Shown: one piece after another, positions 40,641 to 53,603 of the stretch
How the letters are laid out: the number at the start of each line of letters is the position of its first letter
How positions within the stretch are numbered: position 1 is the first letter of the stretch
Assembly (NCBI GenBank): GCA_018136815.1
Contig: CM030942.1
Span: forward strand, 2,255,171-2,319,170
Direction of reading: 5' to 3'
DNA: 64,000 nucleotides
Source of the DNA: Isochrysis galbana
Taxonomy: Eukaryota; Haptophyta; Isochrysidales; Isochrysidaceae
Made by a program: the position numbers and the translations under genes
Notes under the pieces: model-generated
Databases searched by the model: none
Seen by the model: the letters and a program-made list of their open reading frames with translations, nothing else
What the model was told of the DNA's origin: nothing

Positions 40641-41481
40641 CGGGTTGATCGCTTGATCGTCGGAATTATTCACTTAAAAATCGTTCTTTTATCCGTCACC
40701 AGTTGTCGGCTTGCTTTGCACTACGCTGCGCGCCTCCGCCGCGTCTCCCGCCAAGAGATGCCTCGCGCCAAAATCACTTGCGTGGCCGAGTGCAATATGA
40801 ATACAAATAGCCAAATAATATGAAATATGTGCCCAAATATGTAGTACATATGGTCTATAACCGTACATGTTGGGGGAGGGCAATTTGGGCACCCAAATAT
40901 GTCGCAGATTGTAGGGCCAAAAATCTGCCCAAATATGTATAAAAATATTTAAATATTCTGGCCTGGGACTATCAGCAGGGGGGGGGGGGGGGGGGGGGAG
41001 CCGTCTCCCGCCTTTCTCCCGGTGCCCTCTCGCGCGAGTTTGGCGCCGCCCCCCCCTCCCCCTCTCCCCCTCTCCCCGCCTGCCAGCCTCCCTTGCTCCC
41101 TTTCTATTTATTCTCTTGCTGTGCCCGCAGCCTCTACTTTTCTTTTTCTCTCTCTCTTCTCTTCCCGCCTCGCGCCCTGCTACCTGGTGCGGGCTCGTTC
41201 TGCTCCCTCTCCCTTCTCTCTCTGCGTGTGGGATCTCTCTCTTGTGCTCCAACTCTTCCATAAACGTTGGGTCGACCTCTTCATCATTGAACATCTTGTG
41301 GCGGTCTCTCCACCGTCGCCCCTCTCCCCGCGCGAGCAGCGCCGCCGCGGCATCCCTTCCAGCCTCTTCCTCCCCCACACTACCGCCTCCCCCCCCTTCG
41401 CCCCTCCCCCCCTCCCCCCCTTGCCTTCCACGGCGAATCTTCTCTCCATCGGCCACCCCTTCTACTCCCCGTGGCTCCACC
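40641..41481. other. AT-rich repeats, poly-G, and tubulin leader
   Basis: From 40800 to 40965 the motif cccaaatatgt recurs several times in AT-rich DNA. A run of about 20 G follows at 40979-40999. Positions 41010-41481 are pyrimidine-rich and form the likely promoter and 5' UTR of the gamma-tubulin gene. Confidence 0.6.
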
Positions 41482-44400
41482 ATGCCGCGTGAGATCATCA
41501 CGCTTCAGATCGGCCAGTGTGGCAACCAGATTGGGATGGAGTTCTGGAAGCAGCTCTGCCTCGAGCATGGAATCTCGATGGACGGCAAGCTCGAGGATTT
41601 TGCGACGCATGTGCGCCTACCGCAAAGCACGCATATGCGTGTGCACATTGCCCCACAAGCCGTCACCCATGCGCAGAGAGCCGCTGCCCGCCCCCTCACT
41701 CACCTCCACAGCCTGTACTTGTGCCACCCGCCAGCTGCACCCGCTTTGTTGTGCATGCGCATTAATGAGACTTCCTCTTCGTTGCGCTGCGCTCGCCCCT
41801 CGCCGGGGCGCTCCCCAAGAGCGCGCACGCACCCTCTGAAGCCCCCCGCCCCACCCCTCTTTATTGCAGGGGGGCGACCGGAAGGATGTCTTCTTCTATC
41901 AGGCTGACGATGAGCAGTGCGCTGCCGGCCCACTCACTCGCCGCGCCTTGCCTCACAGCGAGGCGCAACCTTTCACGCAGCCCTGCGTCTTTGTCCTCCG
42001 GCCTCACCTAGGTACATCCCGCGCTCGCTGCTGATTGACCTGGAGCCGCGTGTGCTGTCTCACGTGCAGCAGACTCTGCCGCGCCTCTTCAACCAGGAGA
42101 ACATATACCGCCATCCAGAAGGTGGCGGAGCTGGTAACAACTGGGTACGTGGGCAGGCCTCGTGGGTTTGGGTCTCTCGAAGTGCGCGTGCGTTGCTCAC
42201 CGAGCGGGTGCCCATGATCGGGCGACCTTAACGCCTGAGCCTTGCCATTTTCACGCTCACTTGCTTCAGGCGGCGGGCTACACAATCGGCAGCTCGGTGC
42301 AAGAAGAGATCCTTGAGATGATTGACAGAGAGGCAGACGGTGTGCGCCGAGTTGCCTGCCTGTCGCGGCATTTTTGCTGGGGTGCGCGCACTGTTGATGT
42401 CGTGCTGAGCAAGGTCACACCTATCCTTGCACGGAGCAGGCTCCGAGTCGCTTGAGGGATTCCTTGTCTGCCACTCGATTGCGGGCGGTACCGGCTCCGG
42501 TTTAGGCTCCTTCATGCTGGAACGCCTGAACGACCACTTTCCAAAGAAACTCATTCAGACCTACTCGTACGCGCTATGCCCGCGCGCGCCGGTACTGCAG
42601 TGGACATCTCCATCGCTGGCGTGTCCCCCCCCCTCCTTGCCCCCCCTTTTTCCTATTCCTGAGCTCTGTCGCTACAGTGCTTCTTTCCACCGTGCTCACT
42701 GTGGGCTCACTGTGGTTGGTGCCGATTCCCAGCCCGCTTGCTCACACTCCATTGCTTGGCGTGTGCCTCCATGGTGCAGCGTCTTTCCCAACCAGTCGAC
42801 AGATGCCTCGGACGTGGTGGTGCAGCCCTACAATTCCCTTCTCACGCTCAAGAGGTGCGCCCGGAGCGCCTGAGCACGTCGTGTGTATCCACGGCACGCT
42901 GGCAAGCACTATCCTGCATCTCCCACGGGGACGCCAATGTCCTCTCTGCTGCTCTTCGTGCGCACCTTTTAGACTCCGTGTCACCTGTCCTGCCGTCGTG
43001 ATCACACGCTAGTGTCGCACTGCACATCTCCTCAGGTTAACACTAAACGCGGATGCGGTGGTCGTTCTCGATAACACGGCCCTAAATCGAATCGCCACCG
43101 AGCGACTGCACGTGCCCAATCCGTCTGTCGAGCAGGTGCGCAAGTTTGCGAAGCGGCTAGGCTGCCGTAGCGTGTGCGCACGAGCCCGGGGCGTAGCGTG
43201 TGCTGGTAGCGAGGGGTTACCTTGGACAACCGCGCGCTCTGCGCCGATCCTTGACTTTTTGGGCCGCTCTCGCGTTTCAGATCAACCAGCTAGTGTCCAC
43301 CGTGATGGCCGCGTCGACCAACACGCTGCGCTTCCCTGGGTACATGAACAACGACCTCATCGGCCTCGTCTCCTCACTGATACCGACGCCGCGCCTGCAC
43401 TTCCTCATGACGGGTGCGTACACCGGCAGCCTCACCAGCGCCTAGCGGCGGCGACGACGCCTACAGACTTGGCACAGAAGCCGATAAACGCGACGCTCGT
43501 GCCGTGCACCATGCCAACGATGCTGCGTCCTCCTACCCTCTCCTAGGCTACACGCCGCTGTCGTTTGAGCATCTCGGCCAAGAGTCAAGTAGCATGGCGG
43601 TGCGCAAGACCTCTGTGATGGATGTGATGCGACGGTTGTTACAGGTGTGTCCATTCACTCTTCTTTGGACTAGGCGACATCGAGCCATCTATCTCAACCC
43701 TTTTGGCTAGGCCTTTCGAGCTGTCCCGCAGCCCACTTAGCCTACCTTGCCTATTTGTAGACAAAGAATATCATGGTCTCCTGCTCGACGCGGAAGGATC
43801 GCGGCTGCTACATCTCCATTCTCGACATTATCCAAGGCGATGTGGACCCGACTCAAGTGCACAAGTCGCTTCAGCGTATCCGTGAGCGGCAACTGTGCCG
43901 CTTCATCCCATGGGGGCCGGCGAGTGTTCAGGTGTGCTCTCATATTTTGCCCATGCAAGCCCTCGCGGGTCGGTGTGCTGGTCGAAGCATCAATAGAGCG
44001 CTCGGATGACGCCAATCCGGTAATGCGCTCGCTGAGCGGAAGAGCGTGCATCTCGGACGGCTTGTAGCCTCGCTAAGCGCACGTGAAACCCCCTCATCCA
44101 AATGCCTTGACGACTCCGATGGCTGACTTAGGTGGCTCTCTCGCGACGCTCGCCTTACCTGAAGTCGCCGCACCGTGTCTCGGGGCTCATGCTTGCTAAC
44201 CATACTTCAATCCGCGACTTGTTCCTGCGCATCGCGCAGCAGTACGACAAGCTGCGGAAACGCGACGCTTTCCTGGATAACTACCGAAAGCTGCCCATGT
44301 GAGAATGCCACGCCCACGCCAAATTGCTGCTACCAGCACCGATCATAATGGTCCGCGCGGCCACGCGCCATGGCCACGACTCCATCGCTCCCCGTCGGCC

Positions 44401-44640
44401 TTCATCCAACCTCCCATCTGCTTGTCGCCGCTCCTGACCGATAGGTTTGCTGACGATCTCTCGGAATTTGACGAATCTCGAGAGACTCTTCAGGCGCTAA
44501 TCGAGGAGTATCGGGCATCGGAGTCGCCGGACTACGTGAACTGGGGGCTCGAGAGGGTCCCCGGCGAGCCCGACCGAGGCGGCTTCCTTGAGCGGAAGCC
44601 CGGAGAGGTGGAGCTCTACGAGCAAAAGCACGCGTATTAG
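41482..44640 (+). CDS. TUBG: Gamma-tubulin, 12 exons
   Basis: Microtubule-nucleating tubulin of centrosomes/spindle poles. Exons: 41482-41610, 41870-41916, 42012-42144, 42270-42340, 42440-42566, 42780-42854, 43036-43135, 43281-43413, 43547-43644, 43761-43931, 44132-44298 and 44445-44640. All have GT-AG introns in phase. It starts [18 protein letters not shown] and contains [45 protein letters not shown] (the GTP-binding GGTGSG loop), [26 protein letters not shown] and PWGPASVQ, all diagnostic of the gamma class rather than alpha or beta. After the usual end (SPDYVNW) it carries about 30 extra residues rich in Glu, Gly and Arg. It looks complete and functional. Confidence 0.97.
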
Positions 44641-45200
44641 ATTCGGGAAAGCAGCTTGGGGAGCATGCGCGACTAATACTCAGCCCAGTGGGAGCGCGGC
44701 GCCGATGGGCTTGGAGCGGCGACAGCAGGTGTATCCATTAGAGTGGAGAGCGGTTTCCCCGTCGTGTTCATGGGTGCTTGGAGAAGGTGTAGATAAGGCG
44801 GGGGCTTGGCGCCAAAAATTCGCGCGCGCTGAAGCGAGGTGGACGATTGCTTGCGCGGTGAACCCGCATGCATGCTTGCTACGAGCACAAGCCAATGGCT
44901 GTCCGGCCATTGCACCATTTTAGCAAATCATGCGCGCGCAGCACGCGTAGATAATCAGTGCATCGATAAAAGTGTGCTTTACACGTATCGCCCTGGCACC
45001 ATCGCGCTGACTTGGGCGGGCGAGATGAGGAAGACCAAAAGCGTTCAATTATCCCCATCCGGCAGTGCCCATGTTCTCTCCTCAATCAATACTATCTTAA
45101 ATTTTAGACAATATCAATAAATTGATTTAATATGTATGTTACCCCCCAGGAGCCAACGCCCCCCAAGAGCTCTCGGGGGCCCCCAGCCCCCAGGAGCTAT
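44641..45200. other. Intergenic stretch
   Basis: Nothing supported. Near 45140-45200 there are GC-rich inverted pieces (gagctctcgggggcccccag). Confidence 0.4.
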
Positions 45201-45229
45201 CAGGGGGGAATTTTCTCCCGATCCTCCAC

Positions 45230-45300
45230 ACTTAACAAGTTGACCCTGTCCTCAACAAGTTGACTCCACACACTCAACAAGTTGACTCCACACTGAGGCA
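45230..45300. repeat. Short tandem repeat
   Basis: Three copies of caacaagttgact with cc/cacac spacers at intervals of about 22 bases, followed by a GA-rich tract to about 45390. Confidence 0.85.
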
Positions 45301-45390
45301 GGGAGAGGAGGGGGGGGAGAGAGAGAGGGAAAAAGGGAGAGAGAGGTGAGGGAGGGAGAGCGGGAGAAAGGGAGAGGGAGAGGGTGGGAG

Positions 45391-46034
45391 GGAGGACGCT
45401 GCCGCCGCCGACTGTGCCCACCTCATCAAAGGTGCCCACGCCGCGCCGTCCGTGTTCTGTGTGAGCGCTGCGCCAGCCCTCAACCTCCTCGCCCTCGTTC
45501 TCCCTTCCCGCTCCCGTCACTGCCAGTGATCACTGCGCTCTAGCGCGTGCACGCTCGCCGCCTGCCACAGGTGACAGGTGCGACCAGCGACCAACTCTGC
45601 CAACTTGTCGGTCGCCGCGCCGACCCTGCCGCCCTCTTCCAATGACAGCCGGCGCTCCACCTCTGTGCGGTGCTGGCGCGCCGTACCGACCGCCCTCCCT
45701 CTTCGTTCCCAGGTATTCGATGGAGTGAGGGGGGCGCGTCCTTTGTGGGTGCTGTGTGCTGCTATAGTCTATAGTCTATAGTTTTATACCAAAATGGGGG
45801 GATGGGGATGGGGATGGAAAGAAACTAGACCTCAGGTTCATTAAGGTTCATGTACCTTGTACCTTCGCAAAAGACAAAAGTTGCATGTTCTCATCAGCGG
45901 ACCAATGCAACTATCGTTATAAACGATAGGGACATGGAGCGCGCCACGCTCCATCCCTCTCTCGCCGCCCACCCCGCCGCGCCGGCCGACCACGACATGA
46001 CAGACGCTGCGCAGCCGCAGCGCCCTCCTTCCCC
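45391..46034. other. Intergenic stretch
   Basis: No gene seen. The sequence ttataccaaaatgg...ggggatggggatggaaag, then cctcaggtt...taccttc, at 45783-45875 recurs in looser form at 47123-47205, either side of the LINE fragment and repeat X. Confidence 0.5.
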
Positions 46035-46402
46035 TTTAACATAGCCAGTGGGGTGCCGCAGGGGTGTCCGCTTTCCCCGCTGGCCTTCCTGCTAACAGCG
46101 GAAGCCCTCACCAGGGTAATCAACGAGGACGACAACATTAACGGAATCATAATCAACGGAGCTGAGCTCAAAATCAGCCAATTCGCCGACGACACCCAAC
46201 TCCTCGCGGCAGATTACGCAAGCCTGGGCCGATCACTAAAATGGGTAGACCGATACGCGGCCGCCTCGTGCGGCAAACCGAACGATCAAAAATTCGAGGG
46301 ACTCAGATGGGGCTCTCTAAAACGAAAAGCCCCGCCACAAGCCTACAGACGCTACAAATGGCTGAAGAGCAGCGAATGCGCGACGATACTGGGCGTGCCA
46401 CT
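46035..46402 (+). mobile_element. LINE fragment (RT palm)
   Basis: Encodes ASGVPQGCPLSPLAFLLTAE (motif B), LKISQFADDTQLLAADYASL (motif C), CGKPNDQKFEGLRWG (D) and ECATILGVPLGG. It is related to LINE copies 1 and 2 but more diverged. Both ends are abrupt; the right end passes straight into repeat X through a G run. Confidence 0.9.
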
Positions 46403-47060
46403 GGGGGGACGGGGGGGGGGGAAGCACGTGAATAGGAGCCCAAAAGCGCTAATCTCTCTCGCCGAAGGAGTGGCCGCGGCGAGCCGCGGCCCTTCCCCCC
46501 TAGTTCTGGCGGCCCCGTCTTCTCTTACCCAAACGGGGCGAGAAGAAGACACGTAAACGACGGAGGGGAGAGCTGCTAGCCACTCCCCCCTCCCCTCCCT
46601 CTTCCCTCTTCCTCCTCTCTTCCCGGTGGCTCTGGCCATGGCGCGCCCCTGCGGCCCCTCTTCAGGTCCCCAGGAGGCCGGTAGGGGCTTGGGAGCGCAG
46701 CTCAGGGGGCAGGTGAGGCTGAGGCATGGCCCTGCCCCCTCCTGCCTCTCCATCGCTCGGTCTCGAGCCTCGAGCCCCTGCCGGTCGACTGGAGCTGGCT
46801 GGGGGGTCCTGATCAGGGGGGGCCCAGGCGGAGGAGGGGTTGGTCAGAGGGATTGGCTGGCCACGACAGGCCAGGGCGGGCGAGTCAGGCGTGCCTGTAG
46901 CGAGAGGGATGGGTCAGCAGGGCAGTGTGCTCCTGGCAAGCCATCAGGCATGCCAGGAGAGTGGGTGGTTTCTCCCCCATGGCGGGGGCGAGGAGTGGAG
47001 AGAGGAGGGGGCTCGTGCCCCGTCATGGGTGAATCCAAGTATGAATAAACTTATTAGTTG
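46403..47060. repeat. Dispersed repeat X, copy 2
   Basis: Same family and orientation as 13470-14105. It extends further at its right end, to atccaagtatgaataaactt, which matches the inverted start at 53604-53630 (aagtttatacttggttgac). The element direction is therefore minus, with its 5' end near 47060. Confidence 0.85.
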
Positions 47061-48585
47061 AGTCCTTGAAATGAAGCGTGTTGCTATGAAATTCCACCCT
47101 CCAAATCGTGGGTGTTCCTATGTTTTTATACCAAAATGGATATATGAATGGGGATGGGGGGTGAAAAAAGAAACCGGGCACCTCAGGTTGTATACCTTCT
47201 TGCGCACGCTCGCTCTCGCGCCCACACGCGCATCGATGGGCACTGCTGCCAACCTGGGCAGTCACGAGGCCACAGGCGGGAGGCAGTGCGCCTTCTCTTC
47301 AGCAAAGCGGACGATATAGGCAACCACCAAGTCTACCAACGACCAACGGCCCGCCTAATCCTAGTTCGACATCGCCGACTGCATTCTTTTCGCTCATACA
47401 ACCACTCACAACTTTCAACCACCTTCTCTTCCGCGGCGAGAAAGCCGACCCCCCCCGCCCCCCTTCGGGCATAAGAATAAAACGTGGTCAAAGAAAGGCG
47501 GGTCACCGGCACAGGACGGGCTGGCCGCTTACCGGCGCACAAGCACGGCACACACAAAGGACGTTCGACAAGTCCGAGGTTGTGGGCAACTCTGGGAGCA
47601 CGATGGCGAGCTTCCACGGCGCTTTTGTCAAACCGTCTTGGCCATTGCGCGATGTCGCAGGCTTGACTAATTCGACATTTCGTAGACGCCATCAACATCC
47701 AGGAGGCAGCTCGGCCCAGGGCGACAGAAAGGTAGGAGAGCATGAGCGAGTTCAAAGCTCTTCCTGGGAGCGTGGCTGTTCGTTGTGGTGTCCAGCCCCG
47801 CCAAAGTGCTACGGTAGTCCTGCTGCTTCACCGCACGATTTCAGTCCCGATATCCGTGCCTGTGCCTCTCACCGCACGACCGGAAGAACACAAGAACAGA
47901 AGTAGCTCATGCGGGCGCGTGCAACGCCTGGGTGAGCCGAGCGTCTTGTCGCCCAAAATACGCATTGGTGCACACACAAGCTCAAACGATTACTTGATTC
48001 GACTTCTCCTCCAAGCCCTGCGGCTACTGGGCCGTCAAAGAAGTGTCGTTGGTCATATTCATAATGGATACACCAGTAAAATGTACAGCGCCTTCGTTTA
48101 GGGATTCGTGGAATCACGGGCTTGCTACGACTTCGTCTCATGCAAGCACGGTATCACTGATGAGCCCACGGTGAGCAGGGCACAGCCTATGTGAATACCA
48201 GGAAGGGCGGGCGTGTGCCACAGCAAAGCCATCCGAGGCAAGATGGCGTGGATATTCGCTCCCACTCGAGCGAAAATACGCGATGCTCTTCAGCCACAAG
48301 GGCAATGTTTGGGCTGCGTGTCCTCCTTAGTCAAAAGCCAGAGTTGCAACCCAAGCCGGAGCCGAGGCTGCTGTGTAGGGACATGCCAAGTGTCCGGCGG
48401 TTGTTTGCGAACAAATCACGCATCTCCTGAGATTGTATGAGTGGACAGGGGACAATGGCGAACCTAGGATGAGCCATTGTGGTGAAAGGCGAAAGCCTTC
48501 ATCATGACGGGTGAGCTTGCGATCCTTGAGCATTGCCCTCCCAAGTAGCAGAGGACGTATGGAGCAGCACTGGAGAAAGGACCCT
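47061..48585. other. Unassigned stretch
   Basis: Several short open frames, for example near 47603 (MASFHGAFVKPSWPLRDVAG) and 47742, but no motif and no set of splice sites that I can defend. It may hold a small spliced gene. Confidence 0.35.
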
Positions 48586-49264
48586 TCACACCTGAGGCCT
48601 GATGATCGGCAAGTCTTCGTACGGGCGTCCAGAGATAGTCATCACCTGGTACTCGACCATGCGTCGCTCACGCTGCAATCTCCGCATATGAACTGGTCGC
48701 CTCTCGGCCTCGTCTGCTTCGACGCGCTCTCGGATGCTGACAGGCTCAAGAGCCTGGTCCTGCGGGTTGCTGCGCGCGGCGTTGAGCACGCGGCGCGAGA
48801 GCCATGGCGGCAGATCACAACGACAGAGTGGACACGTGATCGCCATCGAAGCCTGCGTCGGCGGACCAAAAGTGGGGTGGGGAGTGGGGGGTGGGGAGAG
48901 GTGAGAAGAAGCAGTGGTGAAGTTGGAGCTGGAGGCGGGATGGCTCTCAGAGAGAGGGCGAACGCGTCCGGCAGAGGGGCGGGGGAATGAGCGGCGACGG
49001 CAGCTCCCTCTCAAGAGAGAAAGAAATAGGGAAGGAGAGGGAGAGAGGCAGGTGCAGGCAGGGGGGGGGGGGAAGAGGGAGAGAGGCGGGAGGAGAGAGA
49101 CAAGGAGAGAGGAAGGTGAGGAGAGGTCAGGAGAGGGAGGGCGGGAGGTAAGGAGAGGAGGCACGGACCCATGCGGCGAGGCAGTCCGTGCAGAAGGTGT
49201 GCCCACACGCCGTCGTGACCGGCGTCTCCATCGGCTCCATGCAGCACGGGCAGTCGTGGGGCAT
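48586..49264 (-). CDS. RING-finger protein, two exons
   Basis: Exons 49264-49169 and 48852-48586, joined TGG|GTCCGT to CGCAG|GC in phase. Together they make a complete C3HC4 RING: CPCC, CGHTFCTDC and LAAWASMAITCPLC with normal spacing, which neither exon has alone. The product is about 120 residues: the RING at the N-terminus, then a charged helical tail (RERVEADEAERRPVHMRRLQ). RINGs of this kind serve as E3 ubiquitin ligases by binding E2 enzymes. The substrate is unknown. The long intron is purine-rich simple sequence, and the wide open frame to 49413 is not coding. Confidence 0.82.
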
Positions 49265-49584
49265 GGCGGAACAGGAGAGTTGGACGGCCCCCCTTTCTCC
49301 TTCTTCTCTCTCTCTCCCTCCCCCCACCCCCGCGCCCCACCTCTTCTCTCTCTTCGCCCCGTTTTATTCTCTTCGGAGCTGGTGCTCCTGTGAGACTGTG
49401 GTGCCGCCCACACCCCCCCGCGCTGCCGCCCTTTTTCTCTTTGTTGCCCAGGGAGAGAGGAGTGGAGGCGGGGGAAGGGGGAAGGGGGGGGGCGGGAGGG
49501 GGAGGAAAGGGGGGGAAGGGGGAGGAAATTCCCGCGGTCGGGAATGAAATCAATTCGCCTCTCGATGGGAAGATGCTCTGCCCG

Positions 49585-49805
<221 letters not shown>

Positions 49806-50500
49806 AGCTAGGTTGGAAGGGACGGGGGGCGCGGGGGAGGGGGGGGAGACACTCTCTTCAGATAGATTGTGCTCGCTCGCCGGAAGCGCGAGCGAGAGAG
49901 CTGAGTATACTTTCTTATAGTATGAAGGAATCCCTCGAAGAAATTGGGGCACGGGCGCAGGACGGAGAGGGAGAGAGAGGGGGACACAGGAGGAGGGGGA
50001 GAGAGAGAGAGAGGAGGAGGAGAGAGGGAGAGAGAGAGAGAGAATCCAACCTCGACGCTGTTGGCGCGCGGTGGGGGGGGGGGGGGAAGACTTCTCTCGC
50101 AGAGAAGAGAGAGAGAGAGAGGGGGGGTCTGTTCTCTTTCTTCTCTCTCCTGTGTCCGAGGGTCGTCGTCCCGCGTCCGTCCGTCCATACGCACGCACGG
50201 GGAAAGGGGGGGATTCGGGAGAATAGTGGAGAAAAACCGGCTGAGTACGTGATTAATCCCGCGAGGAGGCCCCGCGAATGCCGAGAGAGAGGGGGGGGGC
50301 GGGAGGAGGGGGGAGGCGGAAGAGAGAGAGCGAGGCGTGGTATTTTATTGTAAAGCATTGGGAAAGAGGGCAGACAGGTACAGCCGAGATGCCCAGAGCT
50401 GCGACGAGAGAGAGAGAGAAGAGAGGGAGCGAGGCGAGAGGGGAAAAAAAAAGGTGGGGGGGGGGGGGAGGGGGGGGAGGCGCCCGCCGGCGCGCGGGGA
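49806..50500. other. Purine-rich leader region
   Basis: G- and GA-rich low-complexity DNA upstream of the gene at 50501. No gene. Confidence 0.6.
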
Positions 50501-53116
50501 TGGGCGTGCGCGAGTTCGTCTCGCAGGAGAAGTGCCACCTCTCGGCCTCTCAGTTCTGGGCTCTGCGCGCGGACGCGGGGTGGGACAGGCACGTCGCCGA
50601 GCTCGATGGGCAGATCTTCCACCTCGGCTGGGCCAAGCATACCGCAGATGGCGAGGGAAACCCGACGGTCGAGAGAGAGGTGCCGGCCCTTTCACTTGGC
50701 ATGGCAGAGAGAGGGAGAGCTGGAGAGAAGGGCGAGGGCGGGAAGGAAGGGGGAGAGGAAGAGGGCGGGGGCAGCGCGCGCGCGGGGGGGGGGGGGGGGC
50801 AGCCCAGTGGGCAACACGGACCTGACGGTCACATGGCCACACAATCAGCGGGCCAGACGGCCAGACAGCTCGACGGCCAGACATCCAGAAAACGTGATGG
50901 TGGACTGGAGACATTGAAGCCGGCAGGGAGAGAGGGAGGGAAGCTGAGGGGGCAGGCGGGAAAAGGGATTAGCAGTGGATGGAAGACGCGTGCACAGGAT
51001 GCATGCTTGGGGGTCAGCTCATGGACTGCATTATTGTCGAGATCCTCGGCCGCTTTCCCGAACGGACTACACTGCAATCGAGGATTTCGCACGAGGACAT
51101 GGTCCACACGCCCCCACCCGATACCCTGTGAAGGCCGGCGCCCCATACCTTTTGTAGGTGCGCCTGACCTTTCGCGAGAACCCGGTCCCCAAGGCTTTGC
51201 GCGGGATGTTGAAGGATCCGGATTTCGCTTTTGTGGTCAAGTCGTCGTGGCGAACCCATGTGTTCGACGAGGCGCATGCGATGGATCTCGAGACCATCCT
51301 GCCCGTCTTCTCTGATAGGATTTCAATCAAAGCGCAGCAATGGGCGGTACCCATCTCGGATTCGGAGTGCATGGTATGTGCGAAAGTGCGGATCAGCGTG
51401 TCGAGACTGCCGGGCATCTCAGGGACCGTTGAACGAGGCATTGAGAAGGGCATGCGAGATGCATACGCGCAGTTGCCTGCGCGCGCGTTCGAGTATGCAC
51501 AGCGCAACCCGCAGTCGATTATCCTGCCATCACTCACGGGCAGCGTCCAAGAGGAGCCCGCGCCGCAGTCGGAGCATCTGGGGCCTAGTAATGAGCAGGC
51601 TAAGGCGGTATTCGTCGATGCGCAGATGCCATCAAAGGAGAACGTGCCTGTGGACGGTATCACCCCACACAGCGCCGATATTGATTCTTCTGTAGCTTCT
51701 GCTTCCTCCGATGCTACGCCGGCTGCAGAAGCCACGTCAGCTCTGGGATCACCAAATGTTGTCGAAGGCCTGCTCAGCTCGCAGGGCGGCGAGCCTCTCT
51801 TCGCCGAGGAGGAGATGCTCGAGGTAGCGATGAGCCCAGGCTCATCACCGCCGATGGCTGTGTATATGCCCACGTCACCCATCTGCCCATCGTCTTCAAA
51901 TGGAGCGGATCATGAGTCGCCCGAGACTGGTGCCGCCGCATCCATGCGGACAGTAGCAGCCGCAGAGCAGTTATTGATCGAAAGGGACACGGAAGCGGAG
52001 GGGTTGCCTCCGTCGGAGAGAATTGCACTATTGCGCCGCCGCACCGCCGCCCTGCGCGATGCAGTGCGTGCCGCTGAGGCGGCCGCCGATGCTCAAGAGA
52101 CTGCGCTGGCACAGGAGGCGGAGCGGGCACGCAGAGAGCTGCAGGCACAATTGCATGCGGAAGAGGAGCGCTCCATGCTGCTGCGCCAGCGTGTAGATGC
52201 ACTGGAAAAGGAGCTCGATGCGGAACGTCGCCTAGTGAGCACACTCATGGCGCAGCTGAAGTTGGCATCCGAGCCATCTGATCAGTCATCCGAGGAGGTA
52301 AACCACGCATTTGAGGCAACCAACTCCGCGATTGCCGATGCGAAGGCTGCGACGCAGGCCACTGCGGTCGCGGCCGCTGCATGCGAGGCCCACGATGCAT
52401 CGTCACCCGCCTCCTCTGCGGCAGTGGCAGCGCGCACGGCTGCTGCCATACTTGATGTCACTACATCTTGCACTCCAGGCGCGCTTGGTGATGCAGAACA
52501 TGAGCAGTCAGCACTGACGGCTCCGCCACTTTCTTCGGGACCATTGCAAGCCCCGGATGCGGCGACGCTACAAAGGGGCGGCGGACTGACCTCGCCGGCC
52601 GACCTGCTGTTCCTTACACCGCCGGATAGCGTGACGACACCCACTGCGCGAGAGCTTGCGGGAGATGCGGGTGAGCAGATGCTGAATGCCATCGCTGCGT
52701 CGCATCTACCTGAGGTGTTGACCACGATTGAAGGGGGCACGTTCGCTGGCGAAGTGGCCTTGCGTTCGGTGCAGCTCGGGACTCAAGAGCTTGTCTGCTC
52801 AAACATGCGCCTTCTCCATCTGCTGTGGTCATCTCGCGGTGATGAGATCACGAAGTCGTGGAACGTTGCATGGGGACGCATAAAGGGCGTCGAATTGCAG
52901 CGAGATAGGAGCCGCGTAATGCTATTGCTTTTCTCCTCTCGCGAGCTACAAAGTGCGGAAGGCGAGCCGGATGAGCCGATAGCACATCCTGCGTCGAGAC
53001 AAATTGAGTGCCACAATAGTGCCGCCGCTCGACTCGTTTACGATGCAGTACAGGCGGGTCGCGCCATGTACAGCGAAAGGAGCGCGATGATGCAACTGGC
53101 GGCAAGCCACATTTGA
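50501..53116 (+). CDS. START-like domain, coiled coil and C-terminal domain protein
   Basis: Two exons, 50501-50679 and 51158-53116, joined GAGAGAG|GT to TTTGTAG|GTGCGC so that VEREV reads into RLTFRENP. The product is about 710 residues. Residues 1-180 look like a START/polyketide-cyclase-type lipid-binding fold (FWALRADAGWDRHVAELDGQ, RLTFRENPVPKALRGML, FSDRISIKAQQWAVPISD, GIEKGMRDAYAQLPARAFEY). A Ser/Ala/Pro-rich linker follows, then a heptad coiled coil (about 51990-52270, with LRDAVRAAEAAADAQ and RQRVDALEKELDAERR), a second linker, and a compact C-terminal domain (52740-53110, LLWSSRGDEITKSWNVAWGR, RQIECHNSAAARLVYDAV) that resembles a PH-like fold. A membrane-contact or lipid-handling role is inference only. 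Confidence 0.75.
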
Positions 53117-53585
53117 GGCGCGCATTTCCGAGGCCGGACCTCCGAGTAGTGTTTCTCCTCGACTTGTGCGATCATTCCCCATGGTCCATGCTACTTGCCC
53201 GGCCGTCCTTGCCTACTGCGTTGGTGCTTTATTCGCTTTGCCTTGCCTCGCCTCAGCCACCAGATCTTGTGCACTTTATCATTTGCGCCTTTTCGCGTTT
53301 GCTATGAAAATTCTTAGCTGCTTGACAAAAATGCATCTATTGGAGGCTGAAGGACACGGCGGCAAGGGGACGGCCAAGGGTGTAAGAGGGTGTGCCTCAT
53401 ACCTTTGCTTACGTGAGCGTGTATGGTGCTGCCTACTGGTGCGGCATACTATGCCATGCCTTCGTTGGCCCGGTCACTCTATGTAGGGTTGCGGGGAGTT
53501 GTAAAGGGCACCAAGCGAAATTGGGGAAACGAGGCCTCAATAAGCTCCCCGGCTGGCGATTCATGGATGAGAGATCGGGGGGTTC
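53117..53585. other. Intergenic stretch
   Basis: 3' flank of the previous gene. Nothing else is seen. Confidence 0.4.
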
Positions 53586-53603
53586 AACTGGCACAAAACT
53601 CAA
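53586..53603. repeat. 18-bp target duplication, left
   Basis: aactggcacaaaactcaa, repeated exactly at 54356-54373. Confidence 0.9.
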
